Origin: Xanthostigma xanthostigma
Lineage: Eukaryota; Arthropoda; Insecta; Raphidioptera; Raphidiidae
Reading direction: 5' to 3'
Assembly: GCA_963575645.1 (NCBI GenBank)
Contig: OY754472.1
Location: forward strand, 1,550,001-1,614,000
Length of the DNA: 64,000 nt
In this document: positions 22,501-33,800 of the stretch, one piece after another
Numbering within the stretch: position 1 is the first letter of the stretch
How the letters are laid out: every line of letters starts with the position of its first letter
Program-made: the position numbers and the translations under genes
Notes under the pieces: model-generated
The model's input: the letters and a program-made list of their open reading frames with translations, nothing else
Database searches by the model: none
What the model was told of the DNA's origin: nothing

Positions 22501-22893
22501 ATGAAAGTTAAGGGTTGGCCAGAATTTGACATTTAAATAAAAATTAATGTTGTTTTATTCCCAGAAAAAATCGTTCGGTTAAATATTTGAATTAGAGTTC
22601 TTTGTTTATTAAATATCATTTTATGATGTCAGTTAAAAATATTAATTTTTTTCTTTTGTTTAACATTCTCATGATAATGAAAACGAGTTTTAAAGTCATA
22701 AATATCTATTTTTAACGCAATTTTAGTCTTCGACCTATATAAATATAATGCATTTATTTAAAGAAATACTCCCGAAATAACTGCCGTGGTAGCTAAAAAT
22801 AAATTTTTAAATGCATATAGTTGGCCAAACTGACGGAAAATACGTTTTCTTAAAAATTCGATTAAGAATGACCATTTCCATTTTATATAAAGA

Positions 22894-23140
22894 CTAGCGG
22901 TCCCGCCCGGTTTCACCCGGGTGCAAAAGAACGAATGAGGGGGAGGGACTCAGAACGCACGTTCATCTTAGTTTACCGATATGAATGTTGTGTCCAAATT
23001 TCATGATGATCGGAGTTACCGTTCAAAAGTTTTTGTCGAACGGACAATTAATTTTGAGTTATATTTTGCAACATTTTTCATTGTTGCTCCGTTCCTATTG
23101 GCCGTAGCGTGATATTATATCAAATATATTTTTTATAAAC
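22894..23140 (-). mobile_element. Helitron, 5'-truncated, plus adjacent hairpin
   Basis: The 3' end CTAG (22,894) with hairpin CCCGGTTTCACCCGGG begins a copy of the subfamily at 61,853 (GAACGAATG, GATCGGAGTTACCGTTCAAA). The 5' part is lost. Next to it, 23,147-23,276 is a separate hairpin with arms TTTAAAAAGGCAGA / TCTGCCTTTTTAAA. 23,280-24,295 holds nothing recognised. Confidence 0.65.
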
Positions 23141-24679
23141 TGTATATTTAAAAAGGCAGAACAAAAAGCCAGTCGGAACACCCGGCAGACTGCTTTGAAC
23201 ATCCTTTATTTCACCCCTTCAAAGCTGTATGCCGGGGTGTTTCGACCGAAATGTTGATCTGCCTTTTTAAATAAATTTTAGGTTAGAATGGTCCCGTTGC
23301 ATTGACTGGAATTTTTTTTTAAATTCGTAAAATAAGCTATTTAAAATATTAATATACATTGTAATAGTTATTGGCGTAACTAGTAGTCTAAGTCATTCAT
23401 CGCGCTGACACGCCATGACTTAGCCTACAAGTTGTGCCCATAATTTTATTCAACAATTGCGCGTTATTCATGTTTTAATTATAATGAGATGTTGTAAATA
23501 TCTATTTATTTCTTTATAAAAAAAACTGTCAATACTAACAGCACTAAACAGCACGATTCAATGTTTTGGTTTGAGGTTAGCCGGTTATGAATAAACTTCA
23601 TGTCGAAAACATTCGGCCTCTCAATTTTAGTCTCAATGGGTAACAACGGAGTTGTTGTTACGACTCAGAAAATAGTTACGTTTATTTTCATTATTCCACG
23701 ATGGCCGAGCTAGTAGGAATCTTCATTGAGTTATGACAAGTAATTGTCACCAGTCGGTAAATGGCTATTTAGGGTTCGGTTTTTAGGCATGATAAAACAT
23801 GAATAACGCGCATGAGTTGAATAAATACTATTAAAACACCGGTATGTTAATTGTTTATGTTTGCATCAATTGTCTAACATTCACTTATTATTTTCGGTGG
23901 TATTGTTTGTTTAAATAACGTAAAATCTTGTGTAAATATTTTAAAAATCAATTTCATATAAAAATAATTTTCAATTGTTTAGAAATCTCAGAACAAGTTG
24001 ATTAATGCTTATAGAAGTGTTTGTACTTCAATACAAAAATTGTTAAGATAGGCTAAAAATAATTTATTTTATCTCAAAAGATAACTGTGCCTTCTCTAAA
24101 TGCACAATTTATTTCAAGATCATGCTAAGGCAGCGAGGACTATTTTTTGGGGTCATATACATGACATGAAAATCTCTAAATACAGTGTAAACATAAGTTG
24201 GATCGAGCAAGACACATGTACTAAATTTCATTAAAATCGGTTCAGTGGTTTCGGAGATTAGCGCGGACGAACATCGTGACACGAGATTTTTATATACTTA
24301 TAGCGGTCCCGTCCGGTTTCACCCGGGTGTAAAAGAACGAATGGGGAAGGGAGGAATATGAGTACACACATTCATCTTAGTTTACCGAGATTAATGTTGT
24401 GTCCAAATTTCAGGATGATCGGAGTTACGTTCAAAAGTTTTTGTCGATAAAAAGCAGTATTTATACTTTTTTTAAGTAATAAATTTCTTTTAATATAATA
24501 AATATTTAATTGAGAACAATGTAGGAAAATTATTTTTATATAATAGTTGTAACAGTTGTCCAATGAGCTATTAATTAGATTTATTTAATTTTAATTAGTC
24601 GTAATAACATTTTAAAAAATTGAAATGTAAGCCTTAGAAGAAAGCAATGTAGAAAATAAAAAAAAAATAAAAATATATT

Positions 24680-24752
24680 CGCCCAACGTGGGGCTCGAAC
24701 CCACGACTCTGATATTGACAGTCGCATGCTCTACCGATTGATCCATTCGGGG
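24680..24752 (-). pseudogene. tRNA-Lys-derived sequence inside a Helitron
   Basis: The minus strand carries GTGGGTTCGAGCCCCAC (T arm) and a D arm with GGTAGAGCATGCGAC, as in insect tRNA-Lys. The anticodon loop has changed (GTC in place of CTT) and the acceptor pairs poorly, so it is not a working tRNA-Lys gene. Confidence 0.65.
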
Positions 24753-24780
24753 TTGTATACTCACAAAGCTAATATGAGTA

Positions 24781-25252
24781 TACACCTATCCCCCGATTTA
24801 CACGGTAGATACGTTCCTGAGAAAAACGTGTAAATCGAAAATTAAAAATTTTCAAGTCAAAACCGTGTAAATCGAAAAGCTTGCAGAAAATGCATAATTT
24901 TGCTATTTAACAGTTGTGATTTTTTTCAATATAATAATCTAAATTATGCACTCACTTGTAATTTACGAATATGGAAAATTAAATCTTTCTGAAACTGTGA
25001 AACTTTCACTCAAATACAATTTTCCGTAGATAAAACTTTAATTTTATGCGAAGAAATACAGACACAGTGTGCGTGTGCAGCAAGTCAGCACATAAGCTCT
25101 GGATTCCCCGTGAGATGTGTACACAGCGCACGTGTTCAATCACAGTAGCATTTAGTAGAGTGCGATAAAAACAAAAAAAAAACTTATTTGGAAAACCGTG
25201 TAAAAGCGAAAACGTGTAAAACAAGTACCGTGTAAATCGGGGGATGGGTGTA
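24781..25252. mobile_element. MITE with TA flanks (mariner/pogo-like)
   Basis: The ends TACACCTATCCCCCGATTTA and TAAATCGGGGGATGGGTGTA are inverted copies with TA at the edges. GTGTAAATCG and variants are repeated inside. The termini and TA target suggest a Tc1/mariner/pogo-driven MITE; the class is inferred. Confidence 0.75.
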
Positions 25253-25485
25253 TTTAATTAGTACATTTCACCTGAATAGAAGCTTATTTTTGAGATACAT
25301 TTTGTAACATTTTTCATTAATGCTCCGCTCCTAATGATCGTAGCGTGTTGTTATATAGCCTATAGCCTTCCTCGATAAATTGGCTATCCAACAAAAAAAT
25401 TTTTTTTCAATTTGAACCAGTAGTTCCTGAGATTAGCGCGTTCAAACAAACAAACAAACTCTTCAGCTTTATATATTAGTATAGA

Positions 25486-26263
25486 TAGATATGTATATTT
25501 TAAAGATATGAATATTTTTCGTTAAAGGTAACTCTTTGTCGAGGGTGCAAAATTAAGCTCTGTATTATTTAAATAATGAAAGCTAATAATTATTGTAGTG
25601 TTTAACTTTTTAAGCGAAATTAACACCGTTTGAAGTGAACGACATTTTGTGACAGAAGTTTATTTAAGCAAAGTTTACTGACCGACGCGTATGTATTTTA
25701 GTCTATGAATGTTTAGCAGATTTCTTTATTTGTTTTTTGTTAGGATTAAATTAGTTTACTTCAAGATTTCATTTGCGATCTGTTCTTGTACCGAGACAAA
25801 GAGTGTTAAAGTTGTATTTGCGATCATATTTCATAATTTATTACAGTGATGAAAACTATAGTTTTTCAAAATATTACGTACTTGTCATCACCACAAAATA
25901 AACAATGTTTTTTTACGGTTGAAACAATTTTTTGTCCAAATTCTGGTGAATTATCCGGATACTTGAAAATGAACAACAAAGATAAATTGTCGATTTAATT
26001 AGTACAGTGATTTTTGAGTGATTAAATAACTATCTACTTAAATAATTCGTGACATTAAATCTGAAATTGAATAAAAGCAGTTGCCATGTTTACCATAAAA
26101 TGTAAGTGTCAAATCTTGTGACTTAAAAATTGTAATTTTAAAAACTATAGATGCTCAACATGTGTGGTTATTTAAAAATCAGTAAACCTACGTATTCGGC
26201 GTGTTATAGAAAAATAGTTTTTGAAACTTTTTATATAAAAACAAGCGATCCATTATACATACA
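25486..26263 (+). other. Repeat-free stretch upstream of ACSL with a weak exon candidate
   Basis: This is one of the few segments with no recognised repeat. It ends in ATGTTTACCATAAAAT (26,086-26,101) followed by GTAAGT. Spliced to 27,806 this would give M-F-T-I-K-F-E-E in frame with ACSL. The exon is tiny and the start context ordinary, so support is weak. Confidence 0.25.
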
Positions 26264-26670
26264 CTAGCGGTTCGTCCCGGTTTCACCCGGGTGCGATATA
26301 TATAATTCTGCAAAATGTAGTTCGTTTGCGGCCCGGCGTCTGAATTAATAGCTTTGAGCAAATTCTACCAGATTTGCTTCTGAACTAATATCTTCGAGCG
26401 AATTTTCACAGATGTTAATGAAACAGTTTTTTTTGTTTGCTTCTGAACTAATAGCTTTGATTAAATTCTATCAGATGTCGTTACGTGTTACTAAAACACC
26501 GTAATTTTGTACAAATTATTTAATAACAACTTTCCTATAGCGTAAGTTGCACCAAGGAAGACACATTTACAAAATTTCATTAAAATCGGTTCAGTGGTTT
26601 CGGAGATTATAAAAAATAGAAATCGGTTGAGTAGTTTTTGAGTTTCCTCCCGACATACAAACAAACCTTT
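26264..26670 (-). mobile_element. Helitron, 3' part
   Basis: CTAG at 26,264 and hairpin CCCGGTTTCACCCGGG begin a copy sharing TATATAATTCTGCAAAATGT and the GCTTCTGAACTAATAGC repeats with 22,005. It ends around AGATTATAAAAAATAGAAAT. 26,670-27,115 holds nothing recognised. Confidence 0.6.
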
Positions 26671-27116
26671 TTTTTTCTTATGGAATTGAATAAAGAAAAG
26701 GAGTAATTCAAGTTTTAATATAGTATAAAAAACAGAAGATTGTTCGTATATGAAAAACGATACACAAAATTGCATTTCAATCCTTGGTATTTTTGGTCTG
26801 GAATAGATGGTGGGGATTTTCTGTACTCATGCGTCAAGGTCAGACGTCTCGACGCCGCCACGTGGCAGTCGGCGTCGCGATCGAATGTGTAACGTGTTTA
26901 ATTGACACGCTGTGACAAATAAAGAAACTGTTATCTTATTTTTTCGTATATTACATCAGTGAGTGAATGCTTATAAGCTGTGAAGCTAATATTACAATTG
27001 AAAGAGACTGTCGTGCGCCTTTGTGTCCACAAAAACTATAACTGATCGTTAAAACAAAACAACACTACCTATAGGTGAATTTCGAAGTATTAAAAATTGA
27101 CAAGAAAATAGTGATA

Positions 27117-27722
27117 GGTTTAATTCGCATAGAGCTGAAAATTGGTACAGGTCTTAGGTACACTATTACAAATAAAATATCAAAAATCCCAACCTATCCT
27201 ACATCTGCTAAAAAAATTTATTCACAGTCAAAGGTTAAAAGTATCGGTTTTTTTGCACTTTTCTCGTAAACGGTAAATGTTATCTAAAAATATGGTCAGA
27301 CAAAAGTTACAGATCATGGAATTGTCTACAAGAATTGTTCTTATACTTTTTTTCCTACGAATCACCATTCTTTTGAAATGGTGATTTCATACATCGAAAA
27401 AATATGCATATTAATGTTTAACGTTATTTTTGATAAATACGTTCAGTACGTACATAGATATTTTGGACCCATATCTCAAGAATGGTGATTCGTAGGAAAA
27501 AAATATAAGAACAGTTTTTGTAGACAATTTCACGCTCTACAACTTTTGTCTGATCTATTTTTTCGATAACATTTACCATTTATGAGAAAAGTACAAAAAA
27601 ACGATACTTTTGATATTTGGTCTTGAATAAGTTTTGAAGTAGATCTGTGGGGACTTTTGATATTTTATTTGTAATGGTGTACTTAAGACCTGTACCAATT
27701 TTCAGCTCTATGCGAAATATAG
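27117..27722. repeat. Foldback element upstream of ACSL exon 1
   Basis: Diverged arms of roughly 250 bp are inverted (left GAAAATTGGTACAGGTCTTA, right TAAGACCTGTACCAATTTTC; inner CGAATCACCATTCTT / AAGAATGGTGATTCG). The element ends about 80 bp before the exon acceptor at 27,805. It is non-coding. Confidence 0.85.
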
Positions 27723-27813
27723 TAAATTGAAATGTTTATTTTTACTGGACTATATTATATTGTTTCACTTTCCTGTTTACTGATATTTCTTTTTTGTTGT
27801 TTCAGTTGAAGAA

Positions 27814-30800
27814 ATGGATCAATATCTCCATTACATCGGAGGACCAGCCGGTGCCCTAGCACTTACGGGCGTCGCAGCAGCCTCCGCCTTTTACCTTGCC
27901 AGTCGGCCCCAATCGGAGAAACCACTTGTTGAACTTGATAAGCAGAGCAGATTATTATCAGTGAGTACCCACGCATTTTTTTTTTCATTATCGTCGCCAT
28001 TTTTCTTTTTGGATTCTAAAAAATCGTTTCCATATTATGAAGGCGAAGTTCTTTACAAAATGGCCGCACTATGCGAAGCTTTTTGTATACAAGGTTACAG
28101 TGTTTTATTCAAAAAAAACAAGAAAATTGTCGTTGAGCTGATACTAATCCGTCAAAACGTAATTCTATTGTCGGTCACGTTATTTGATGCAAGCTGTAGT
28201 GATAGGGTTAACTTTGTCGCTTTCTGCATGCGAACGTCAAAGTTCTATAGCTGGGAAGAGGATACCGAACATTTTTTCAAATGTGCCTCATCGTAGGGAG
28301 GGATTAAAAGCTATATCAACATTAACACTTGTTTCGCCTTAACATACTAACACAATTAGGTATTGCACAACACATATCATGATTCCTCTTCGATTTTTCA
28401 ACTTGCATAATTGTATAAATTTATAAAAATACGTATTTACTGTATGAAACGCTTCGCATAAGATAGTTCACTGAAATGATGAGTAGATGGCAGCATTGTC
28501 GAATTAAAATCCTAGTACCCTCTCCACTACACTCTGTTGTTAAGCTGGCTAAATGCCATCTGAAAAACATTTGTTGACGCTAAGCTCTATAGCTCTGTGA
28601 AGTAGGCAAAAAACTAAAAGTAAATTCCCATTAACTCGAAAACAATCAAATAAATAAGCGCATGTCTAAAAATAAGTCATTTCACAGCATTGACCAATAA
28701 CTGACCATTTTTAGGGGTGATTATTAACTTTTTGCACTGCATTTATACGTATAGGTTTATAACGTATAGGTTTTGATTCCCAAAAGTCTTGAAAGCCGGA
28801 GACCAAAGAGATCCTATAAGGGTTCCTTTTTTCCTTTTGAGGTACAAAACCCTAAAAATGATACTTCTTCGAGGTTTAGAAGTTTGCAATTCTTAAAATA
28901 CAATTAGGTTAAAACATTAACCAAAATAAAATAAATAAAACAATTAAGTTAAAACAAAAATTTTTTTTCACTTTAATTATCAAAATATAATATAGCTTCA
29001 TCAGATATACAGTATTACAACTGTAATACTGTATATCTGATGAAGCTGCTGTGACAGCGAAACATATGTCATATTTTGATAATTAAAGTGAAAATCTTTT
29101 TTAACTTAATTGTTTTATTTATTTTATTTTATAATGGACTTTCATCAAGTAAAGGCAGAAACTATTAGATTTATTAAAACATTAACCATCGAAGAACAGT
29201 TACTAAATGTTTAAGCATGCCAAAGTCATTGTAACTATATTTTAGACGTCAGAGAAACAGCTCAGAGCTTTGCCTCTTACAAAATTTGTCGTCCAAGGAC
29301 GTAGATAAAGGGGGTAATTACCCCCCCCCCCCCCCGCAGGATCATAATAATAAAAAAATAATACGAATTGCGGAATTGCTGCCTAAAACAATTTAAATTT
29401 AAAAACACTTCTTGAAAAAAAATTTGCAAAAATTGGTTTGGAACTTGATATTTTGCTTGGCATCTTCCTTTGTGAGTATTCTTGTGTGATATTAATAAAA
29501 CTTAAAAAAAAATTGGTTGTCTGTAAAGTCGGTTTACGGACGATAATTTTACGTGATAACGTATTCCGTAATACATAACCTAAACCTCCCAAAATTTGGT
29601 TATCCTTGGTGTCGGAATGATAAGAAATGTCAAAAGTGACGTTTGCAACTGTCAAAGTATTATGTTCTAATAATAATTAGTTATTCCAATACTTAACTTA
29701 GAAGGCGTTGCATTTTACAAAATACTAATGTCAAAAAATTGAATTAAACATTAGAAATGCAGCCGTTTTCATGTTAAGACAAGACATACGTTATTTTCTA
29801 ATTTCCATGTACGGCAAACAAAGACGACCGACCGCGTCGCGCCATGCATTAGACAACATTGCATTTATACAGCTATTTTTCTATATAAATTTGTATAAAA
29901 TATTTTTCTATATAAATTTGTATAAAAAAACTGTTTAGGCAAATTCTGTTATACGAAATCTATGTAAAATGTTCTCCTCTTTCGTTTAAGACTGGTTTCA
30001 AACCGATCTGATTTAAATTGAGCGAGAAATTAGCAAAAAGCACGCACAGGGTCAGGCGGAACGTTACGCGTTACGCGTTACGAACGTTAGAAACGTTAGG
30101 ATTTAGGAACGTTACACTTTTTCGTGCATGCAGCCGGTGTTTTATCAATTTATAAGAAAATTAAAATATCTACGCCCTTGTTGTCGTCTCTTGGGTATGA
30201 TGTTGTAAGAAAGTCGAAATATAATTATTAATAAATGAAAATGCGTATAATTTCCGCTCGTGGTTTAGAATGCGGCCGTTCGAGCCCCGATGCTGTTGGA
30301 ACCAAACTAAAATAAACGACGCTACATGGCGCGCAGCCAAAACGTAGTAGCTAATGTAAAAGACACACAATACTTAAAGTGCAACGCTGTTTAGTGCCAG
30401 GCGAAGACTGCTTCACATTTTATTGCGGAAGGCACACCTGATGTTTAAAAATGAGACCGACAAATTTTGGGTTGATTTTAAGAAAGTTTCTATACGGACG
30501 AAGATCCCAGAAAGCTTTGTTACGGCGTCACAGTCCACCAAAAGTTTGGATTTTTCAAGTCACTCTTACAATTAAGTAGTAGATCCCGCATAAACCTTAT
30601 TGGATTTGGTTCTCGGTTAAATTGATCGTAAATGGTTTTATTTTATAGTTTAAAGGTCACTAAGAAATAAATATAGTTTAAAAAAAACTAAAAAACACGC
30701 TTTATATCGAACTAAAAAGTAAAAAATATTTTTTTTAAAATAAGCTTAAAAAGCGTGGGGTGCTTTGTTCCACATTTTCGTACATCGAGCGCCCCACGCT

Positions 30801-33800
30801 TTTTAAGCTTATTTTAAAAAAATTATTTTTTACTTTTTAGTTCGATATAAAGCGTGTTTTTTAGTTTTTTTTAAACTATATTTATTTTTCACTTTTTAGT
30901 TTGATATAAAGCGTGTTTTTTAGTTTTTTTTAAACTATATTTATTTTTCACTTTTTAGTTTGATATAAAGCGTGTTTTTTAGTTTTTTTTTAAACTATAT
31001 TTATTTTCCACTTTTTAGTTCGATTTATTGTCAAAAATTTGCCGAAAAATAAACAATTTTTTTTTTGGGCGTGGACGGGATTAGAACCTGCGACCCGTGA
31101 TGCCGAGAGTTGACGTCAGCGAAAACCCGTGCCTTAGACCGCACGGCTAGCCAGTGTACTTAGTGTGCTTGCATATTATACCGCTATATAAACCACTTGC
31201 TGTAGTCCAAACGAGTTTACAAACATACATACTTACATACACACAAACTTACAAGTGAAACTAATATAAAGCGTGTAAAAATCAATTGATTTTTAGCTGC
31301 AGATATGTTTAGCGAGATTTTAGATATAGGGATATCCAAATCTTTGATTAACGTCTGAATAGAACTCTTCAAATAAATAAAATTGTCGACCAATTTTTTT
31401 CAGACCATATATTGACAAAAATTATATAAAAATATAAATCAAAATAACAAAGGATGACGTTTCGATCCGGATTTGGATCTTCTTCAGAAAAATCTAAAAA
31501 ATATATAAATTATTAGTATTAGTTATTTAATATTATCTAATAGAATGCACGATGATTGAATTCAATCAATATAATTTTTGTTAATATATGGTCTGAAAAA
31601 AATTGGTCGACAATTTTATTTATTTTTAGGGATATCCATTGAATTAACAATCTTAAAAGCTCTAGAAACATGTTTCCGAGTGCGCTGAATCCGAATATGA
31701 CATTATTATTTATTACAGGGTGACACCTTCCAAAATCACCTAGTTTTCTACTATTTTTCTATTTCTAAAAGAAAGCACAAAAGTTGAACACGAAACATGT
31801 TTGTGAATTCAATGGATATCTAAAATCTCGCTAAACATATCTGTAGCTAAAAATCTATTGGTTTTTAGCTACATGGACACTTTTTCTTAGTGACCTTTAA
31901 ACCCTAAAATAAAACCATTTTCGATCAGTTTAACCGAGAACCAAATCCCATAAGGTTTGTGCGGGGTTCTTTCTCAAAACTGACTGTTTTTTTGATTACA
32001 TTTTGCATAAAAAAATCATAATATTTTATAGAGTAAATTGTGACTAAAATAGACTTTTACTCATCTGCTTTCCTGATGTTATGAAACACAATTTATAAAC
32101 AAACAAATTGGCGGATATATTGTCTAATTAAACCAGCTCAAAGCTACCCTTATTCTCTAAAAATTTCAATAATAAAACAAAGAAACTAGCTGATTACCAT
32201 ATGCTTTGGTTAATTTTTACATGTGAAACCATATATTATGTAACTGTTAAAAGTCGCTGACGCTCGTTTTTAACGTAGTGTTACATTCGTAAAATATTAG
32301 TCATCGCGCGCTAGAAACATAACCTGCTATTATAACTTTCATTCTTTTCAAAATATTGTTTTGAAATATGCAAATATACATCTCATCATAATATGACAGT
32401 CACATGTGAAAGACTAGTATTTTCTACAAAATTATAGATGCACCACTATATTATAGTTATTGAGCAATTTTTTGCTATGAAAACATAATTTGTTTTCAAG
32501 ATGTTATTTTATTATTTTGAGAATACTAGCTTTTACCGGTGGTCTTGTTCACGTCAACTTCCGTTTTGACATAAAATTTATCATAACTTGTCCAAATCTT
32601 TGATTAACGTCTGATTAGAACTCTTCAATAAATAAAATTTTATTTATTATCATAACTTGTACCCACGAAGTCTGTAACCAGGAGACCTAGCTTCCTATGC
32701 TCGATGGACCGTTTTCTGGTGCACACGAGATGGCGCTGTTATCACTACCTGGGAAAACTTCGATTCTTTCCGCTTGTTTTCACCATAGTAACCAAAACTA
32801 TTTCGCAGACACTACACACATAATATAAGCCATGAAAGTGTGTGCGTTACCCATTACATGACGCCATATTGGTTCATGCGACAGATGTCGGTCCACCGCT
32901 ACGCTCGAGCTGAATCTCCTATAGTTACAGACTTTCGTACTTCTACCGTCGATAGTATACCAAGCTACATAAAAAATCGTCGAAACGTTCTATATTCTAC
33001 TATAAAATGATGATAAAATAAAATAAAAATTAATTAAAAATAAACCAGTTTAGAGTTCTTTTATTGCTTTTTGAAATTTTTAAAAAATATTTAGAAAAAA
33101 AATTGTTAATTTGGAGGCGCCGGGTATCGATCCCGGTACCTCTCGCATGCTAAGCGAGCGCTCTACCATCTGAGCTACGCCCCCTGTTATTTGAACACTA
33201 CCAAAAAAAAAGTACTTGCTGTGTTACTGACCTCGTTTTTATTTTCTTGTTTGACCAGACTGTAACTCACATTATAATTTGCTTCATAAATAAGTACCTG
33301 TCTAGGCGAATTATTAGAGCAAATTTAAATTGAAAAAACAATACTACATTTTTTTTAAATCGTTCCTTCGTATAAGAATATTACAGTCCTTGTAAGTGTA
33401 GGAGTGAAAAGCAGGTTTAATCAATTAATAATAATAATTAATGAATTTAATGAATTAAATAAAATGAAATGCTTCAAGAATAGTTACTTGATAGAGTTGA
33501 TCAGACCTAATGCGCTCCCGGATTTTATTTTAGTCTGATCAAAACACTAGAGCCTAGAGTAGTGACCCATAATTATTTCCCTAATGCCCATATTCACCGA
33601 ACACTATTAAGGAACAAATTTATTCTTTTAATTTCAGTTTACCAAGCAAAATATCAGGAAAAGTAAATTAAACTATACTCTTTGCACTTTTTGACGTTCA
33701 CCCAAAAATCCGACCGATGGCGTTAGTGTAGACGTTACAAAAAAAGTTTCACAAAATAATGTTTTATCCTAACCCAATTGCACACAAAAACTTCAACTAA

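Larger units (their letters stand above)
24299..25485 (-). mobile_element. Helitron with tRNA-Lys-like segment and nested MITE
   Basis: Reading the minus strand, the element starts TCTATACTAATATATAAAGC (25,485) and ends with hairpin CACCCGGGTGAAACCGG near 24,300, where the CTAG has become CTATA-like. It matches 61,853-62,500 over its length apart from an inserted MITE (24,781-25,252). A tRNA-Lys-like sequence lies at 24,680-24,752 in the element's own orientation. Confidence 0.75.
30586..31965. mobile_element. Composite element with ~80-bp inverted ends
   Basis: Diverged inverted ends (left TGGATTTGGTTCTCGGTTAA, right TTTAACCGAGAACCAAATCC, plus AAAGGTCACTAAG / CTTAGTGACCTTT) enclose several later insertions: a palindromic H element (30,669-31,024), a tRNA-Leu-like SINE (31,062-31,150) and a family G copy (31,338-31,626). 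A second inner inverted pair shares TAAAATCTCGCTAAACATATCTG (31,279-31,340 and 31,805-31,850), which makes it a foldback inside a foldback. Confidence 0.65.

Noticed and set aside
24680-24752. Working tRNA gene
   Set aside because: The acceptor stem does not pair and the anticodon loop is altered; the sequence is part of a multi-copy Helitron. The same applies to 42,236-42,309 and 62,157-62,229.
27961-28296. Extended open frame after ACSL exon 1 (160 residues in total)
   Set aside because: GTGAGT at 27,961 is a strong donor and the downstream residues do not resemble ACSL, while exon 2 restores the family sequence.
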